A stretch of 26,756 nucleotides of DNA from Euplotes aediculatus (GCA_030463445.1 JAQGFW010008025.1:1-26756), one strand, 5' to 3'; positions 7,104-14,971 are shown, counted from the first letter of the stretch. A program made the numbers and translations. Notes: a model not told the origin generated them from the sequence alone.

Positions 7104-7136
7104 GGTAAAACTAAATACTTGTTTTACCTTTGTTTT
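7096..7136. promoter_or_regulatory. 16-bp perfect inverted repeat over the araC promoter
   Basis: Left arm AAAACAAAGGTAAAAC (7096-7111) and its exact complement (7121-7136), 9-nt loop; a T-A pair extends it to 17 bp. The left arm overlaps the proximal operator repeat and the right arm contains the -7 box TACCTTTG (7125-7132). It may be a second operator used for autorepression, or a hairpin that ends transcription from the hydrolase gene; no T-run follows. Confidence 0.6.
7125..7132 (+). promoter_or_regulatory. -7 box of araC
   Basis: TACCTTTG fits TAnnTTTG. No TTTG stands 19 nt upstream, where the proximal operator repeat lies instead, fitting activator-dependent or self-controlled transcription. 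Confidence 0.55.
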
Positions 7137-7152
7137 ATAAATTACAAAAAAC

Positions 7153-7968
7153 ATGGAACACATCACAAAATTCATCACTACCGAAATCAAGCTTTCTACC
7201 CTACAGGAGAGGCATTTCAAAACCGAAGTTACTTTGCAAGAACATGTTCTGGTTTTTATTTTTTCAGGTGAAACCAAATTAATTCAAGCTGATACAAGCC
7301 ATATATTTACTACCAATGACATTTTCTTGATTCCAAGAAATAAATTAACTACGGTTTTGAATTATCCAAAAGATGGATTACCGCATAAAGCAGTAGCCAT
7401 TCATTTATCAACAGAGCGTTTAAAAAAGTTTTATTCTGATATTAAGGTCGCAGAACATATAAAAAAAGATAAAATAATTGCCTATAATAACCACCCACTT
7501 TTAGATAGTTTCATTGCCTCACTTTTACCTTATTTTGATATGAAAGATGCGATACCTGAAAATATTGCATCCCTTAAAATACAAGAAGCCATCAGTATTC
7601 TTAGGACAATTGACAAAAGCATTGATTATGTATTAGCCAATTTTGAAGAACCCTGGAAAATACCATTAACAGAGTTTATGGAGAAAAATTTTATGTTTAA
7701 TATGCCATTGGAAAAGATTGGCTATTTAACTGGCAGAAGCTTATCCACTTTCAAACGAGACTTCAAAAAAACATTTAATACAACTCCTCAAAAGTGGCTT
7801 ACACAAAAACGATTAGAATTAGCACATTATAATTTATCTCAGAACAAAAAACCTGTGGATATATATTTTGAAGTGGGTTTTGAGAATCTTTCTCATTTTT
7901 CTTTTGCTTTTAAAAAGCAATACGGCTATGCACCAACACAACTTTTATCTAATTCAGCGAAATTATGA
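7153..7968 (+). CDS. AraC-family transcriptional regulator
   Basis: 271 aa: an N-terminal cupin-like sensing region (about 1-150, with L-V-F-I-F-S-G and F-L-I-P-R-N-K), then a C-terminal AraC double helix-turn-helix (about 175-265). The first HTH is M-P-L-E-K-I-G-Y-L-T-G-R-S-L-S-T-F-K-R-D-F, the second V-D-I-Y-F-E-V-G-F-E-N-L-S-H-F-S-F-A-F-K-K-Q-Y-G. Its stop overlaps the ATG of the metallo-beta-lactamase gene (ATGA). Direct repeats before this gene and before the SnoaL gene share sequence, period and distance to the -7 box, so it most likely controls both units. The inducer is unknown, plausibly a substrate or product of the neighbouring hydrolases. Confidence 0.88.
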   Translation: MEHITKFITTEIKLSTLQERHFKTEVTLQEHVLVFIFSGETKLIQADTSHIFTTNDIFLIPRNKLTTVLNYPKDGLPHKAVAIHLSTERLKKFYSDIKVAEHIKKDKIIAYNNHPLLDSFIASLLPYFDMKDAIPENIASLKIQEAISILRTIDKSIDYVLANFEEPWKIPLTEFMEKNFMFNMPLEKIGYLTGRSLSTFKRDFKKTFNTTPQKWLTQKRLELAHYNLSQNKKPVDIYFEVGFENLSHFSFAFKKQYGYAPTQLLSNSAKL

Positions 7969-9020
7969 GTCTAACTTTATTATCAATATGGGCTTCAAGG
8001 AAGTTACTTTTGAAAAAACGAGAAACACCAAAAACGACAAACTTTACTTCCAATACTGCGTTGAGAACTATTCATCCTAATTGGCAAGGCACGCCCTTAG
8101 ACCAAAATAGTAAATTTATATATCCCGAAAATCCAACTATTTTAAGTTTTAGAGAAATTCTGAAATTTATGCTCCAACGAAACCCTCAAAGGGAATTCAA
8201 AAAGCAAGATTCTTGGCGTATTCCAGTAATAAAAAATGGCAATTGGCTCAATGATAGTAGCGACAAAATAGTTTGGTTAGGTCACGCAAGTTTTTTTATT
8301 CAGTTATCATCTGTAAAAATTCTAATCGACCCTATGTTTGGCGATTTACCTGTAGCTAAACGGTATTCTGATTTACCTATTGAACCAAATAAATTTAGAA
8401 ATATTGATTATATTCTAATATCTCATGCTCACTATGACCATTGTGATAAAAACAGCATAAAACTATTGGCGAAAAACAATCCCAATGCACAAATATTTTG
8501 TGGTTTGGGTCTTGAAAAACTAATTAGCAAATGGGTAAAAAACACTATACAAATAGCAGGCTGGTACCAGCAATTTGACACAAATGATGCGTTGAAAATT
8601 ACTTTTGTTCCATCACGACATTGGGCAAATAGAAGTCTTTTTGATGTAAATACAACTCTGTGGGGTGGTTTTATACTTAAAACAAATGATAAGACTATTT
8701 ACTTTGGTGGAGACTCTGGATATGGTTCTCATTTTGCAGAAATAGGCATGGTTTTTCCAAATATTGATGTTGCTTTGATTGGTGCAGGTGCTTATGCTCC
8801 AACTTGGTTTATGGCTCAGCATCATCAAGACCCTCACAAAGCCGTTGATGCGTTTCATGCCACAGGTGCTAATACTTTAATTCCATTTCATTATGGCACT
8901 TTCGATTCTGCTGATGAACCTATGGGTGAACCCGAAGAAGTTTTAAATCAACTGAATGAAGAAGGAAAAATTAAGAATAATCTCAAAATTTTAAAATTGG
9001 GAGAAGCATTTTTAGTATAA
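7965..9020 (+). CDS. metallo-beta-lactamase-fold hydrolase (NAPE-PLD/UlaG-like)
   Basis: 351 aa. Metal-site motifs: W-L-G-H-A-S-F at 104-110, H-A-H-Y-D-H-C-D at 154-161 (the HxHxDH signature), H219 in P-S-R-H-W, D250 in G-G-D-S-G-Y and H309 in P-F-H-Y-G-T-F. This set, with the P-N-W-Q-G-T-P N-terminus, fits the branch containing N-acyl-phosphatidylethanolamine phospholipase D-like and UlaG-like enzymes. The N-terminus may be a weak membrane-associating segment but no clear signal is seen. It is translationally coupled to araC. Substrate unknown; with an esterase and a SnoaL-like protein next door, a two-step hydrolysis of an acylated or phosphodiester compound is possible but unproven. Confidence 0.85.
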   Translation: MSLTLLSIWASRKLLLKKRETPKTTNFTSNTALRTIHPNWQGTPLDQNSKFIYPENPTILSFREILKFMLQRNPQREFKKQDSWRIPVIKNGNWLNDSSDKIVWLGHASFFIQLSSVKILIDPMFGDLPVAKRYSDLPIEPNKFRNIDYILISHAHYDHCDKNSIKLLAKNNPNAQIFCGLGLEKLISKWVKNTIQIAGWYQQFDTNDALKITFVPSRHWANRSLFDVNTTLWGGFILKTNDKTIYFGGDSGYGSHFAEIGMVFPNIDVALIGAGAYAPTWFMAQHHQDPHKAVDAFHATGANTLIPFHYGTFDSADEPMGEPEEVLNQLNEEGKIKNNLKILKLGEAFLV

Positions 9021-9047
9021 TTACATCAAAAAATTAAGCAAAATAAC

Positions 9048-9197
9048 GTGCCTTGGAATACATCAAAATATAAAGAATTTCAAAAGAAATATAAGAGATT
9101 GTTTTTTGATTTGTTAGAGCATATACAAGATTCCTCCAATTTACAAATATTCGACAAGCTCTTAAAAGTTTGTATTTCTGATGTTCGGAATAATTAG
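9048..9197 (+). CDS. possible small protein or coding remnant
   Basis: A GTG-initiated 49-codon frame (V-P-W-N-T-S-K-Y-K-E-F-Q-K-K-Y...), in the same frame as the preceding hydrolase and open since that gene's stop. The composition looks coding: amphipathic, with F-F-D-L-L-E-H-I-Q-D and F-D-K-L-L-K-V-C-I. It is not a family I recognise. It could be a small gene or the tail of a decayed one. Confidence 0.25.
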   Translation: MPWNTSKYKEFQKKYKRLFFDLLEHIQDSSNLQIFDKLLKVCISDVRNN

Positions 9198-9313
9198 GTA
9201 AGTAGCCTGATAGTCATACAATTTTACTTCAAAGTAAATTTGTTTTTTAGATTTTAGCCTAAATACCTTTTTTACTTTTTTACAAATTTGTATAACTTAT
9301 TTAAACCTAATAG

Positions 9314-9391
9314 TGGCAATAAGTGTGGCACGTCTAATAAGTTTTTGGGGGACTAAATTAGACGTACCATACTTGCTTTGCGTAACTGCCA
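9314..9391. terminator. imperfect stem-loop between convergent genes
   Basis: TGGCA (9314-9318) pairs with TGCCA (9387-9391). Inside, AAGTGTGGCACGTCTAAT pairs with the complement of AAGTATGGTACGTCTAAT (16 of 18), with about 10 unpaired bases on the right arm. It lies between the end of the plus-strand hydrolase unit and the end of the minus-strand sulfur region, so it may stop transcription from both sides. Its right arm contains CTTTGCGTAACT, identical over 12 nt to the complement of the left end of the IS at 3591, so it could also be a MITE-like relic. The rest of 9198-9420 is AT-rich with nothing else recognised. Confidence 0.4.
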
Positions 9392-9420
9392 AAGATATAA
9401 TATTCCAAGGTATCTATTCT

Positions 9421-9915
9421 TCAATTTGGCAATTTGTCTTTAAAATATCCATAAGTCCACGTACCTGCAATGGCACTTAGGAGCGTTACCAAAACAACGA
9501 CAAATCCACTACCGATTTGAGCAAAAAGTGGCCCCGGACACGCCCCTGTAATCGCCCAACCTAAACCAAAGAGTAAGCCACCATACACCTGGCCTTTTTG
9601 AAATTTCTTTGGGTGAAACTCCACCGTTTCGCCAGAGATGGTTTTGATATTGAATTTTTTGATTAAGAAAACCGAAATCATACCCACCACAACAGCACTT
9701 CCGATGACTCCGTACATGTGAAAACTCTGAAAACGGAACATCTCTTGGATACGAAACCACGAAATAATTTCGGCTTTTACGAAAACGATTCCGAACATAA
9801 TCCCAACAACAAGGTATTTCAAGTTATCGATGAGGCTCTCTTTTTTTTTCATGTCGTTTGGTGCCTCACACACAAACGCCTCTTCTGGTTTTACAATTTC
9901 TTGAATATTATTCAT
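9421..9915 (-). CDS. YeeE/YedE-type sulfur-transport membrane protein (DUF6691-like half)
   Basis: 164-aa membrane protein with about four hydrophobic segments. G-L-G-W-A-I-T-G-A-C-P-G-P (117-129) contains Cys126 in the G-A-C-P-G-P motif of the YeeE/YedE family, where such cysteines hand on thiosulfate or sulfane sulfur. A soluble 30-residue N-terminus precedes the first helix. It is one half of a split transporter; the partner is encoded just upstream at 10045-10620. A 129-nt gap separates them, without a recognisable promoter. Bacteroidetes often place this pair beside rhodaneses and thiosulfate enzymes, as here. Direction and exact substrate cannot be read from sequence. Confidence 0.8.
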   Translation of the reverse strand: MNNIQEIVKPEEAFVCEAPNDMKKKESLIDNLKYLVVGIMFGIVFVKAEIISWFRIQEMFRFQSFHMYGVIGSAVVVGMISVFLIKKFNIKTISGETVEFHPKKFQKGQVYGGLLFGLGWAITGACPGPLFAQIGSGFVVVLVTLLSAIAGTWTYGYFKDKLPN

Positions 9916-10044
9916 GTGATTCCTTTCAATTTAAAATGTTTAACTCTGCAATAAATGGGTGAATTAGCAAATGATTTCAATATGACGAACCCTATTATTG
10001 ATTACATAATCCACTAATTATTAATTGGTTACAATAAAATTCTT

Positions 10045-10620
10045 TCAAAATAACTTAAAAATTTGTGGCAAAATAACGTGTGTCATCGTGATACCGCCAA
10101 TCATAAAACAACACGTTGCGATGAGCGATGGTAATTGCAGATTTGATAAACCCATGATTGCGTGTCCTGATGTACATCCGCCTGCGTAGCGAGTTCCGAA
10201 TCCGACCATGAATCCTCCTAAAACAAAGAAAATCAAACCTTTAACCGAAAATAGTGTTTCGACCGAAAATAAATCTGCCGGCATCAAACCCGAAAAGTCT
10301 TTGATTCCGAGAGCTTTTAAGTCATTAATTGTTGCTTCCGAAAGTACAAATGTGTTTGGGTTTTCTAAGAAATTGGTAGCAATCATTCCACCAAAAAATA
10401 CACCTAAAACAAAAACTAAATTCCAGATTTCTTTTTTCCAATCATACTTGAAAAACGGGACATTGGCAGGGATACACGCTGCACAGACATGGCGAAGGGA
10501 CGACGAAATTCCGAATGATTTATTTCCAATTAATAAAAGGGTCGGTACAGTAAGGCCAATCAATGGCCCTGCCACATACCATGGCCACGGTTGTAAGATA
10601 AAATCAAACATTTCTTTCAT
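10045..10620 (-). CDS. YeeE/YedE-type sulfur-transport membrane protein
   Basis: 191-aa membrane protein, the second half of the split YeeE/YedE pair. Segments: W-P-W-Y-V-A-G-P-L-I-G-L (11-22), a loop with C46 and C49 (H-V-C-A-A-C), a helix at about 68-84, and the family signature R-Y-A-G-G-C-T-S-G-H-A-I-M-G (144-157) with Cys149. In the thiosulfate transporter TsuA, three cysteines line the path and pass the substrate by S-H...S contacts; the cysteines here are candidates for that role. The gene follows the porin gene by 18 nt, so a porin-YeeE-YedE operon is likely. This would give outer and inner membrane passage for a small sulfur anion. Confidence 0.85.
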   Translation of the reverse strand: MKEMFDFILQPWPWYVAGPLIGLTVPTLLLIGNKSFGISSSLRHVCAACIPANVPFFKYDWKKEIWNLVFVLGVFFGGMIATNFLENPNTFVLSEATINDLKALGIKDFSGLMPADLFSVETLFSVKGLIFFVLGGFMVGFGTRYAGGCTSGHAIMGLSNLQLPSLIATCCFMIGGITMTHVILPQIFKLF

Positions 10621-10638
10621 ACTTTTTAGTTTAAAGAT

Positions 10639-12042
10639 TTAATAATGATAATTGATGATTATGTTTATATGGGTCATATTTACTTTATTGAACACAAATC
10701 GGTCGTTTTGGTAGGTTTCGCCCAAATCGTCTTTTCTGACTACCAACAATAGTGCATTAAGTCCTTTCAAAAAATGGTCGAATTGGTAAGTAACCCCCAG
10801 ATTTATTTGCGAATACGATGGCATTCCGTATTTATTCAATTCAAAATTCTTAACATCGGGTAGCCTGAAAAAACCGCCACTCAACTCGACCTTGATATGT
10901 TTTTCGGGTTTGTAGTAAGTATTTACCGAAACCGCCGAAACCCCGCCCATACCTTCGTTTCTTTCTCGTGGCATAAATGTATAAAAAGGCTCTCTGCCCC
11001 ACTCACGAGGCATCAAATAACGACCTTCGGCCGAGATTCTTGTTCCGTTGAGAAACCAATCAAATTTGGGTGATTGATGCCCAACTCTACCCGAAACAAC
11101 AGTTGATGTATTTCCTTCGTGAGCATACGCTACTTTAGAGTCTTCGTTTCCGCCGTTTCCGACTACATTTTGGCGAATCAATTGCCCGCCCAAAAACCAA
11201 TTTGAATTTACGATTGGCTTAGATTTCCACTCAACTTTTAGCATAGCCGTATTAAGCAAATTTTCGATGAATGTATCCCAAACCTGAAAACTCCACTGAT
11301 TTTTTCGATAGGTTGCTCCCAGAATCCCGACTCCTTTCGATTCTACGTGTCCTTTATACTGCGATGCCGTGCCAAGCTCGTTTACACCTACTGGATAAAT
11401 GCCGATGCTTTCACCAACTTTGAACCATCTGACCGTTGAGCGAGGAGATATTCGCCAAATGTACTCTCCGTGAAAACTCAAGTTTTTGATTTCATTCAAT
11501 TCAAACACAGTGGCCTCGGTAAGTGTCGGACGCATCCTTCCATCTTGTGGATTAATAAATGGTGTTTTCGGAATCTGCCTTCCAATCGTCAATGTCGATT
11601 TTTTCCCGAAATGAGTTTTTAGGAATAATTCTTCCAATCGGTCTAAATCTTCGTGGTCATTCGGTCTTTCGATATCAAACAAGCCAATTTCATACCGGTT
11701 ACCCTGATTGGTTTTGGGGTCAGTTTTTGATAAATCCGAAGATTTAACATTAAACATAAAAAATCCACTCAATCCTACCTGAAAGTGTTTCAGAAATTTG
11801 GGTGTCTCGTAACCAATCCCTGCTCCAACTCCCCAAGCATAATAATCGGTCAGTTCTTTTTGGTTGGTTGTCTGGGCTAAATATGACCTTGCATGACCAT
11901 AAAATCTACCTTTTTCAAAAAAATGGTTTAGCGTATTGGTATCTTTTTCAATCCCTTGGTGCGAATGAATACCTTGTGCTTTAAGGACTTCTATCGAATT
12001 ACAAAATGATACAACAACAAGTAAAATTCTGATTTTCATCAT
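10639..12042 (-). CDS. outer-membrane beta-barrel porin (OprD-like)
   Basis: 467 aa with a signal peptide (M-M-K-I-R-I-L-L-V-V-V-S-F-C, cleavage probably after L-K-A-Q). The mature part alternates aromatic and polar residues as in a beta barrel and ends in I-N-I-I-I-N-Y-H-Y, an aromatic-terminated last strand. R-F-Y-G-H-A-R-S-Y-L near the start and G-R-Q-I-P-K-T-P-F-I-N-P-Q-D-G-R-M in the middle recall the OprD/OprB-like porin class. It is first in a unit with the two YeeE/YedE genes. A CRP-type site and a -7 box lie directly upstream, so uptake of an anion such as thiosulfate is a reasonable guess; the family assignment is by overall pattern only. Confidence 0.75.
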   Translation of the reverse strand: MMKIRILLVVVSFCNSIEVLKAQGIHSHQGIEKDTNTLNHFFEKGRFYGHARSYLAQTTNQKELTDYYAWGVGAGIGYETPKFLKHFQVGLSGFFMFNVKSSDLSKTDPKTNQGNRYEIGLFDIERPNDHEDLDRLEELFLKTHFGKKSTLTIGRQIPKTPFINPQDGRMRPTLTEATVFELNEIKNLSFHGEYIWRISPRSTVRWFKVGESIGIYPVGVNELGTASQYKGHVESKGVGILGATYRKNQWSFQVWDTFIENLLNTAMLKVEWKSKPIVNSNWFLGGQLIRQNVVGNGGNEDSKVAYAHEGNTSTVVSGRVGHQSPKFDWFLNGTRISAEGRYLMPREWGREPFYTFMPRERNEGMGGVSAVSVNTYYKPEKHIKVELSGGFFRLPDVKNFELNKYGMPSYSQINLGVTYQFDHFLKGLNALLLVVRKDDLGETYQNDRFVFNKVNMTHINIIINYHY

Positions 12043-12062
12043 ATTTCAAACATTTATCGTTG

Positions 12063-12070
12063 CAAAACTA
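12063..12070 (-). promoter_or_regulatory. -7 box of the porin operon
   Basis: TAGTTTTG on the minus strand, fitting TAnnTTTG, 20 nt upstream of the porin ATG and exactly 21 nt downstream of the CRP-type site. Confidence 0.65.
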
Positions 12071-12091
12071 CCAGTTAACCCAATCGTCGTC

Positions 12092-12107
12092 CGTGACAAA
12101 TGTTACA
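12092..12107 (-). promoter_or_regulatory. CRP-type binding site, porin operon
   Basis: CGTGACAAATGTTACA on the plus strand; 15 of 16 positions are identical to the tsdA site at 14972. The same 21-nt gap to the -7 box is found at all three sites, placing the centre near -43, the class II activator position. Probable target of the regulator encoded at 20229. Confidence 0.75.
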
Positions 12108-12152
12108 TTTGAATAAGAATCTTGTAAAAAGTTGGTTATACGCCAATCGTCG

Positions 12153-13829
12153 TTAAACAAATTTATAATCTATTCCCGAAACCTGACTGAGCAAATCTTG
12201 TGGTCCATCCAAAATCTTGGCATCGTGGCGAAGTTGCGGAGTTACAGGCGAAAACTTCTGCAAATACTCTTTCAACATTGAATGCAAAGTAAATGATGTA
12301 TTTGTACCTTCTTTTACGCCTTTCATCCTGCAAAGCATATCTTCGGGGTCGCCATCACGCTCGCAAGCACACAGCACATAAACTTTGTTTAAATCTATTG
12401 GCTCATCGGCAATTGTTACTTTTTGTACTCGATGCCCCATTCTTTCAAAAGCCTTAAACTCTACTTGCATTCCTTTGAACCGAATCAACCAACCCCCAAA
12501 ACGTTTTGAGGCATCTTGGGCAAATACATTCTGAAGCTCTTTTTCGAGCCAATCTTTGATTTTTTGTCCCGTAGCTTTGGCGGTTCGGATAGTCGCATCT
12601 ACGGGCAACATATCGTATAAATAGCCTTCAGTTATGGCAACCTTGCCGTCTTTACCAGCCACCTTCGGCGGACAAAACCTAAAACCATTCGATAAAACGA
12701 CATCGGCATTTACCTTCCATTTGAGAGCATCTACAATCATCGTATCAATGGTATTCTCTACCACAAAGTTTCGGTACAACGGTAAAGTGCTGTATCCGAT
12801 TACTCGATTTAATTCTTCTTTATAGGGTTTTTCGATTTGTTCGATGATTTCAATAATTTCTTTTTTTGCTGGATATTTTTCTGGATTTACCTCAATAAGT
12901 TGGTAATTTTCGCCCACGATTTTACCGTTTTCGACCTTTAAATCTAAGCGACCGATAAATGACCCAAAAGCTCCGGGTTCAACTATTTTTGTGTATTCAG
13001 CTTGGATTGGTTTACGAACACGCTCGTGCGTATCAGCCCCGAAAATGTAATCAACACCTCGGCAATCTGGATGATTTCCTAATGCAATTTGTTGGGATAA
13101 TCCTAAATGCGAAAGTATAATCACAAAGTCGCATTGTTCTTGTTCTTTCAAAATCGAAACGTATTCTTTCAGATTTTCCTCAGGCTTTGTGTAAACAATT
13201 CCTTTACTGTAAAGTGGCGACTGACGAAGCGGAACTAATGGGTCGGTATAACCCAAAAATCCGATTTTTATGCCCAAACGATGAATAATTTGGTAAGGCT
13301 GAAAAATCAGTTCTCCTCTTTTTCCTTCGCCGAGGTCGTGGTACATATTGGCACAGACTTTCGGAGCATAGAGGCTTCCGAGTAGTTTTTGCATATTCTT
13401 TTTATAATAAACAACCTCCCAATTTCCAGGTAAATAAAGGTCGTAATTCAGAGCATTCAAGAGCGGAACAAACGCCTGACCGTTGGTTTTGACCGAAAGC
13501 ATACTTCCCTGAAACATATCACCCGTATCCATCGTGATAGTATTTGCCGGATTTTCTTTTTTCATGACATCGAGAGCCGTTGCAACATGGGCATAACCGC
13601 CCGCTTTGCGAAATGTAAGTTGGTTATTCTCCCAAAATAATTCGTCGTGGGCATGAAGTTGGCAATGCACATCGGTAGTTTGAAGAAGTGTAATTGTACC
13701 GCTTTTTGATGCCTCCGAGCCACTTAATTTATCGGCTAAATTCGATTCATTAGCTAAAATTGCCGACGGTGTACTTACCGAAGCCGTAGCCAACAAGCCA
13801 GACTGTAAAAATTGTCTTCTTGATTGCAT
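12153..13829 (-). CDS. SoxB-like metallohydrolase (Tat-exported)
   Basis: 558 aa of the 5'-nucleotidase/SoxB superfamily. The Tat signal S-R-R-Q-F-L (3-8) sends it to the periplasm. Metal motifs: T-D-V-H (52-55), D-T-G-D (101-104), G-N-W-E (135-138), S-H-L-G (240-243) and G-A-D-T-H-E (264-269). A Trp after Asn136 where nucleotidases have the catalytic His (GNHE) recalls SoxB, as does C-E-R-D-G-D-P-E-D-M-L-C-R in the C-terminal domain. Asp267 stands where the family has the first His of G-x-H-T-H. SoxB releases sulfate from a SoxYZ-bound thiosulfonate, but no SoxYZ, SoxAX or SoxCD genes are in the window, so the carrier is uncertain. It follows tsdA by 32 nt, probably in one operon. Confidence 0.8.
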   Translation of the reverse strand: MQSRRQFLQSGLLATASVSTPSAILANESNLADKLSGSEASKSGTITLLQTTDVHCQLHAHDELFWENNQLTFRKAGGYAHVATALDVMKKENPANTITMDTGDMFQGSMLSVKTNGQAFVPLLNALNYDLYLPGNWEVVYYKKNMQKLLGSLYAPKVCANMYHDLGEGKRGELIFQPYQIIHRLGIKIGFLGYTDPLVPLRQSPLYSKGIVYTKPEENLKEYVSILKEQEQCDFVIILSHLGLSQQIALGNHPDCRGVDYIFGADTHERVRKPIQAEYTKIVEPGAFGSFIGRLDLKVENGKIVGENYQLIEVNPEKYPAKKEIIEIIEQIEKPYKEELNRVIGYSTLPLYRNFVVENTIDTMIVDALKWKVNADVVLSNGFRFCPPKVAGKDGKVAITEGYLYDMLPVDATIRTAKATGQKIKDWLEKELQNVFAQDASKRFGGWLIRFKGMQVEFKAFERMGHRVQKVTIADEPIDLNKVYVLCACERDGDPEDMLCRMKGVKEGTNTSFTLHSMLKEYLQKFSPVTPQLRHDAKILDGPQDLLSQVSGIDYKFV

Positions 13830-13861
13830 ATTTTGATAGTTTTTAGGTCTTTTGCTGAATA

Positions 13862-14914
13862 TTAAATGGTTTTCTTTTTATGTGCAGCCTTCCAATCTTT
13901 AATTGGTTTAAACGGCCCATATTTATGTTGTTTTTCGGGGAATGGGTCGGAGTACGGCCCAAACGGATGGTCGAATGGCTTACCCGCAATATTTGGCCAA
14001 TCTTTGCTTAGGTCTTTTTCGGGCCGAGGCATTGAGTTTACAAACGCCGCAACATCCCACGCTTCTTCATCGTTTAGTTGAGGTTTATCATAAGTTGCCC
14101 CCAATGGCATATTGTATTTTGCATAGCCCGCAAAATTCGAGATTCGGTACAATCCTGCTCCATGATTGTAGCTATTTTTGCCCCAAAGTGGTGGGTAAGT
14201 ATAACTTTTTCCATCTTCTGCCAACAAACCTTCTCCATTTGCTTGATGACAAGTCTGGCATTTTTGTTCGTAAACCAATCTACCTTTATCGGGGTCTGCA
14301 GCACGTTTCAAACCCTTGAGTTTAAAAATCCCCGAACCTTTTGGTGCCATTTTTTTGGGTACATCTGAGCCAAGCCATTTGATATATGCCAAAATCGCTT
14401 TCATTTCTCTACTGCTCGAATCAAGACCTCTTCCGTTGAGACTTCTTTCAAAACAATCATTTACTCGCTTCACCTGATTCTCGACCGAACCCGACCTTTC
14501 TCTAAATTTCGGATAAGTTGATTGTACTGCAAAGTAATTATTCCCCCACGGCTGAGTACCAGCATTCAGATGGCAATTTTGACAATTCATACCATTTGAG
14601 ATTTGAGCAACACTACCTTTCGGGCCGAGGTATTCGGATGTATGAGCAATGAGTTCTTTGCCGTATTTGACCAATTTTTGTTCTTCGACATCCAAACGCA
14701 TCATTCTCCAGTCGGATGGAGCAGTCCAGAGATTTACAAAATTTGTATCAATTTTTACAAATTCTTTTTTTTCGGTAGAAACTTTTGTTTTGGGAGTATG
14801 GGCAAGAAATAAATTTAGGAGTAATCCCGAAATGACCAAGATTATTAATAAAACTAAGATATTAAGTGCAATAAAAAGCCGTTTTGAACTTTTTTCGTCA
14901 ATAATATTATTCAT
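13862..14914 (-). CDS. tsdA: TsdA-like dihaem thiosulfate dehydrogenase
   Basis: 350-aa membrane-anchored dihaem cytochrome c. An N-terminal helix (about 12-38) places the rest in the periplasm. Haem 1 site C-Q-N-C-H at 111-115 in the context N-G-M-N-C-Q-N-C-H-L; Cys154 in V-N-D-C-F-E-R-S-L-N-G fits the unusual axial Cys ligand of TsdA catalytic haem. Haem 2 site C-Q-T-C-H at 219-223 with Met269 (Y-N-M-P) as likely distal ligand. TsdA joins two thiosulfates to tetrathionate (or the reverse), passing electrons to the respiratory chain. cydAB lies just upstream on the same strand, a possible final oxidase through the quinone pool. A CRP-type site and -7 box precede the gene. Confidence 0.85.
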   Translation of the reverse strand: MNNIIDEKSSKRLFIALNILVLLIILVISGLLLNLFLAHTPKTKVSTEKKEFVKIDTNFVNLWTAPSDWRMMRLDVEEQKLVKYGKELIAHTSEYLGPKGSVAQISNGMNCQNCHLNAGTQPWGNNYFAVQSTYPKFRERSGSVENQVKRVNDCFERSLNGRGLDSSSREMKAILAYIKWLGSDVPKKMAPKGSGIFKLKGLKRAADPDKGRLVYEQKCQTCHQANGEGLLAEDGKSYTYPPLWGKNSYNHGAGLYRISNFAGYAKYNMPLGATYDKPQLNDEEAWDVAAFVNSMPRPEKDLSKDWPNIAGKPFDHPFGPYSDPFPEKQHKYGPFKPIKDWKAAHKKKTI

Positions 14915-14942
14915 CCAATCAATCAGATTTGTTAACTAATAA

Positions 14943-14950
14943 CAAAGATA
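14943..14950 (-). promoter_or_regulatory. -7 box of tsdA-soxB
   Basis: TATCTTTG on the minus strand, fitting TAnnTTTG, 28 nt before the tsdA start and 21 nt downstream of the CRP-type site. Confidence 0.65.
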
Positions 14951-14971
14951 TTGGATTGTTTGAGAGATATA

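Noticed and set aside
10027-10034. GTTACA half-site upstream of the DUF6691-like gene
   Set aside because: No TGTGA partner at the right distance and no TAnnTTTG box 21 nt away.
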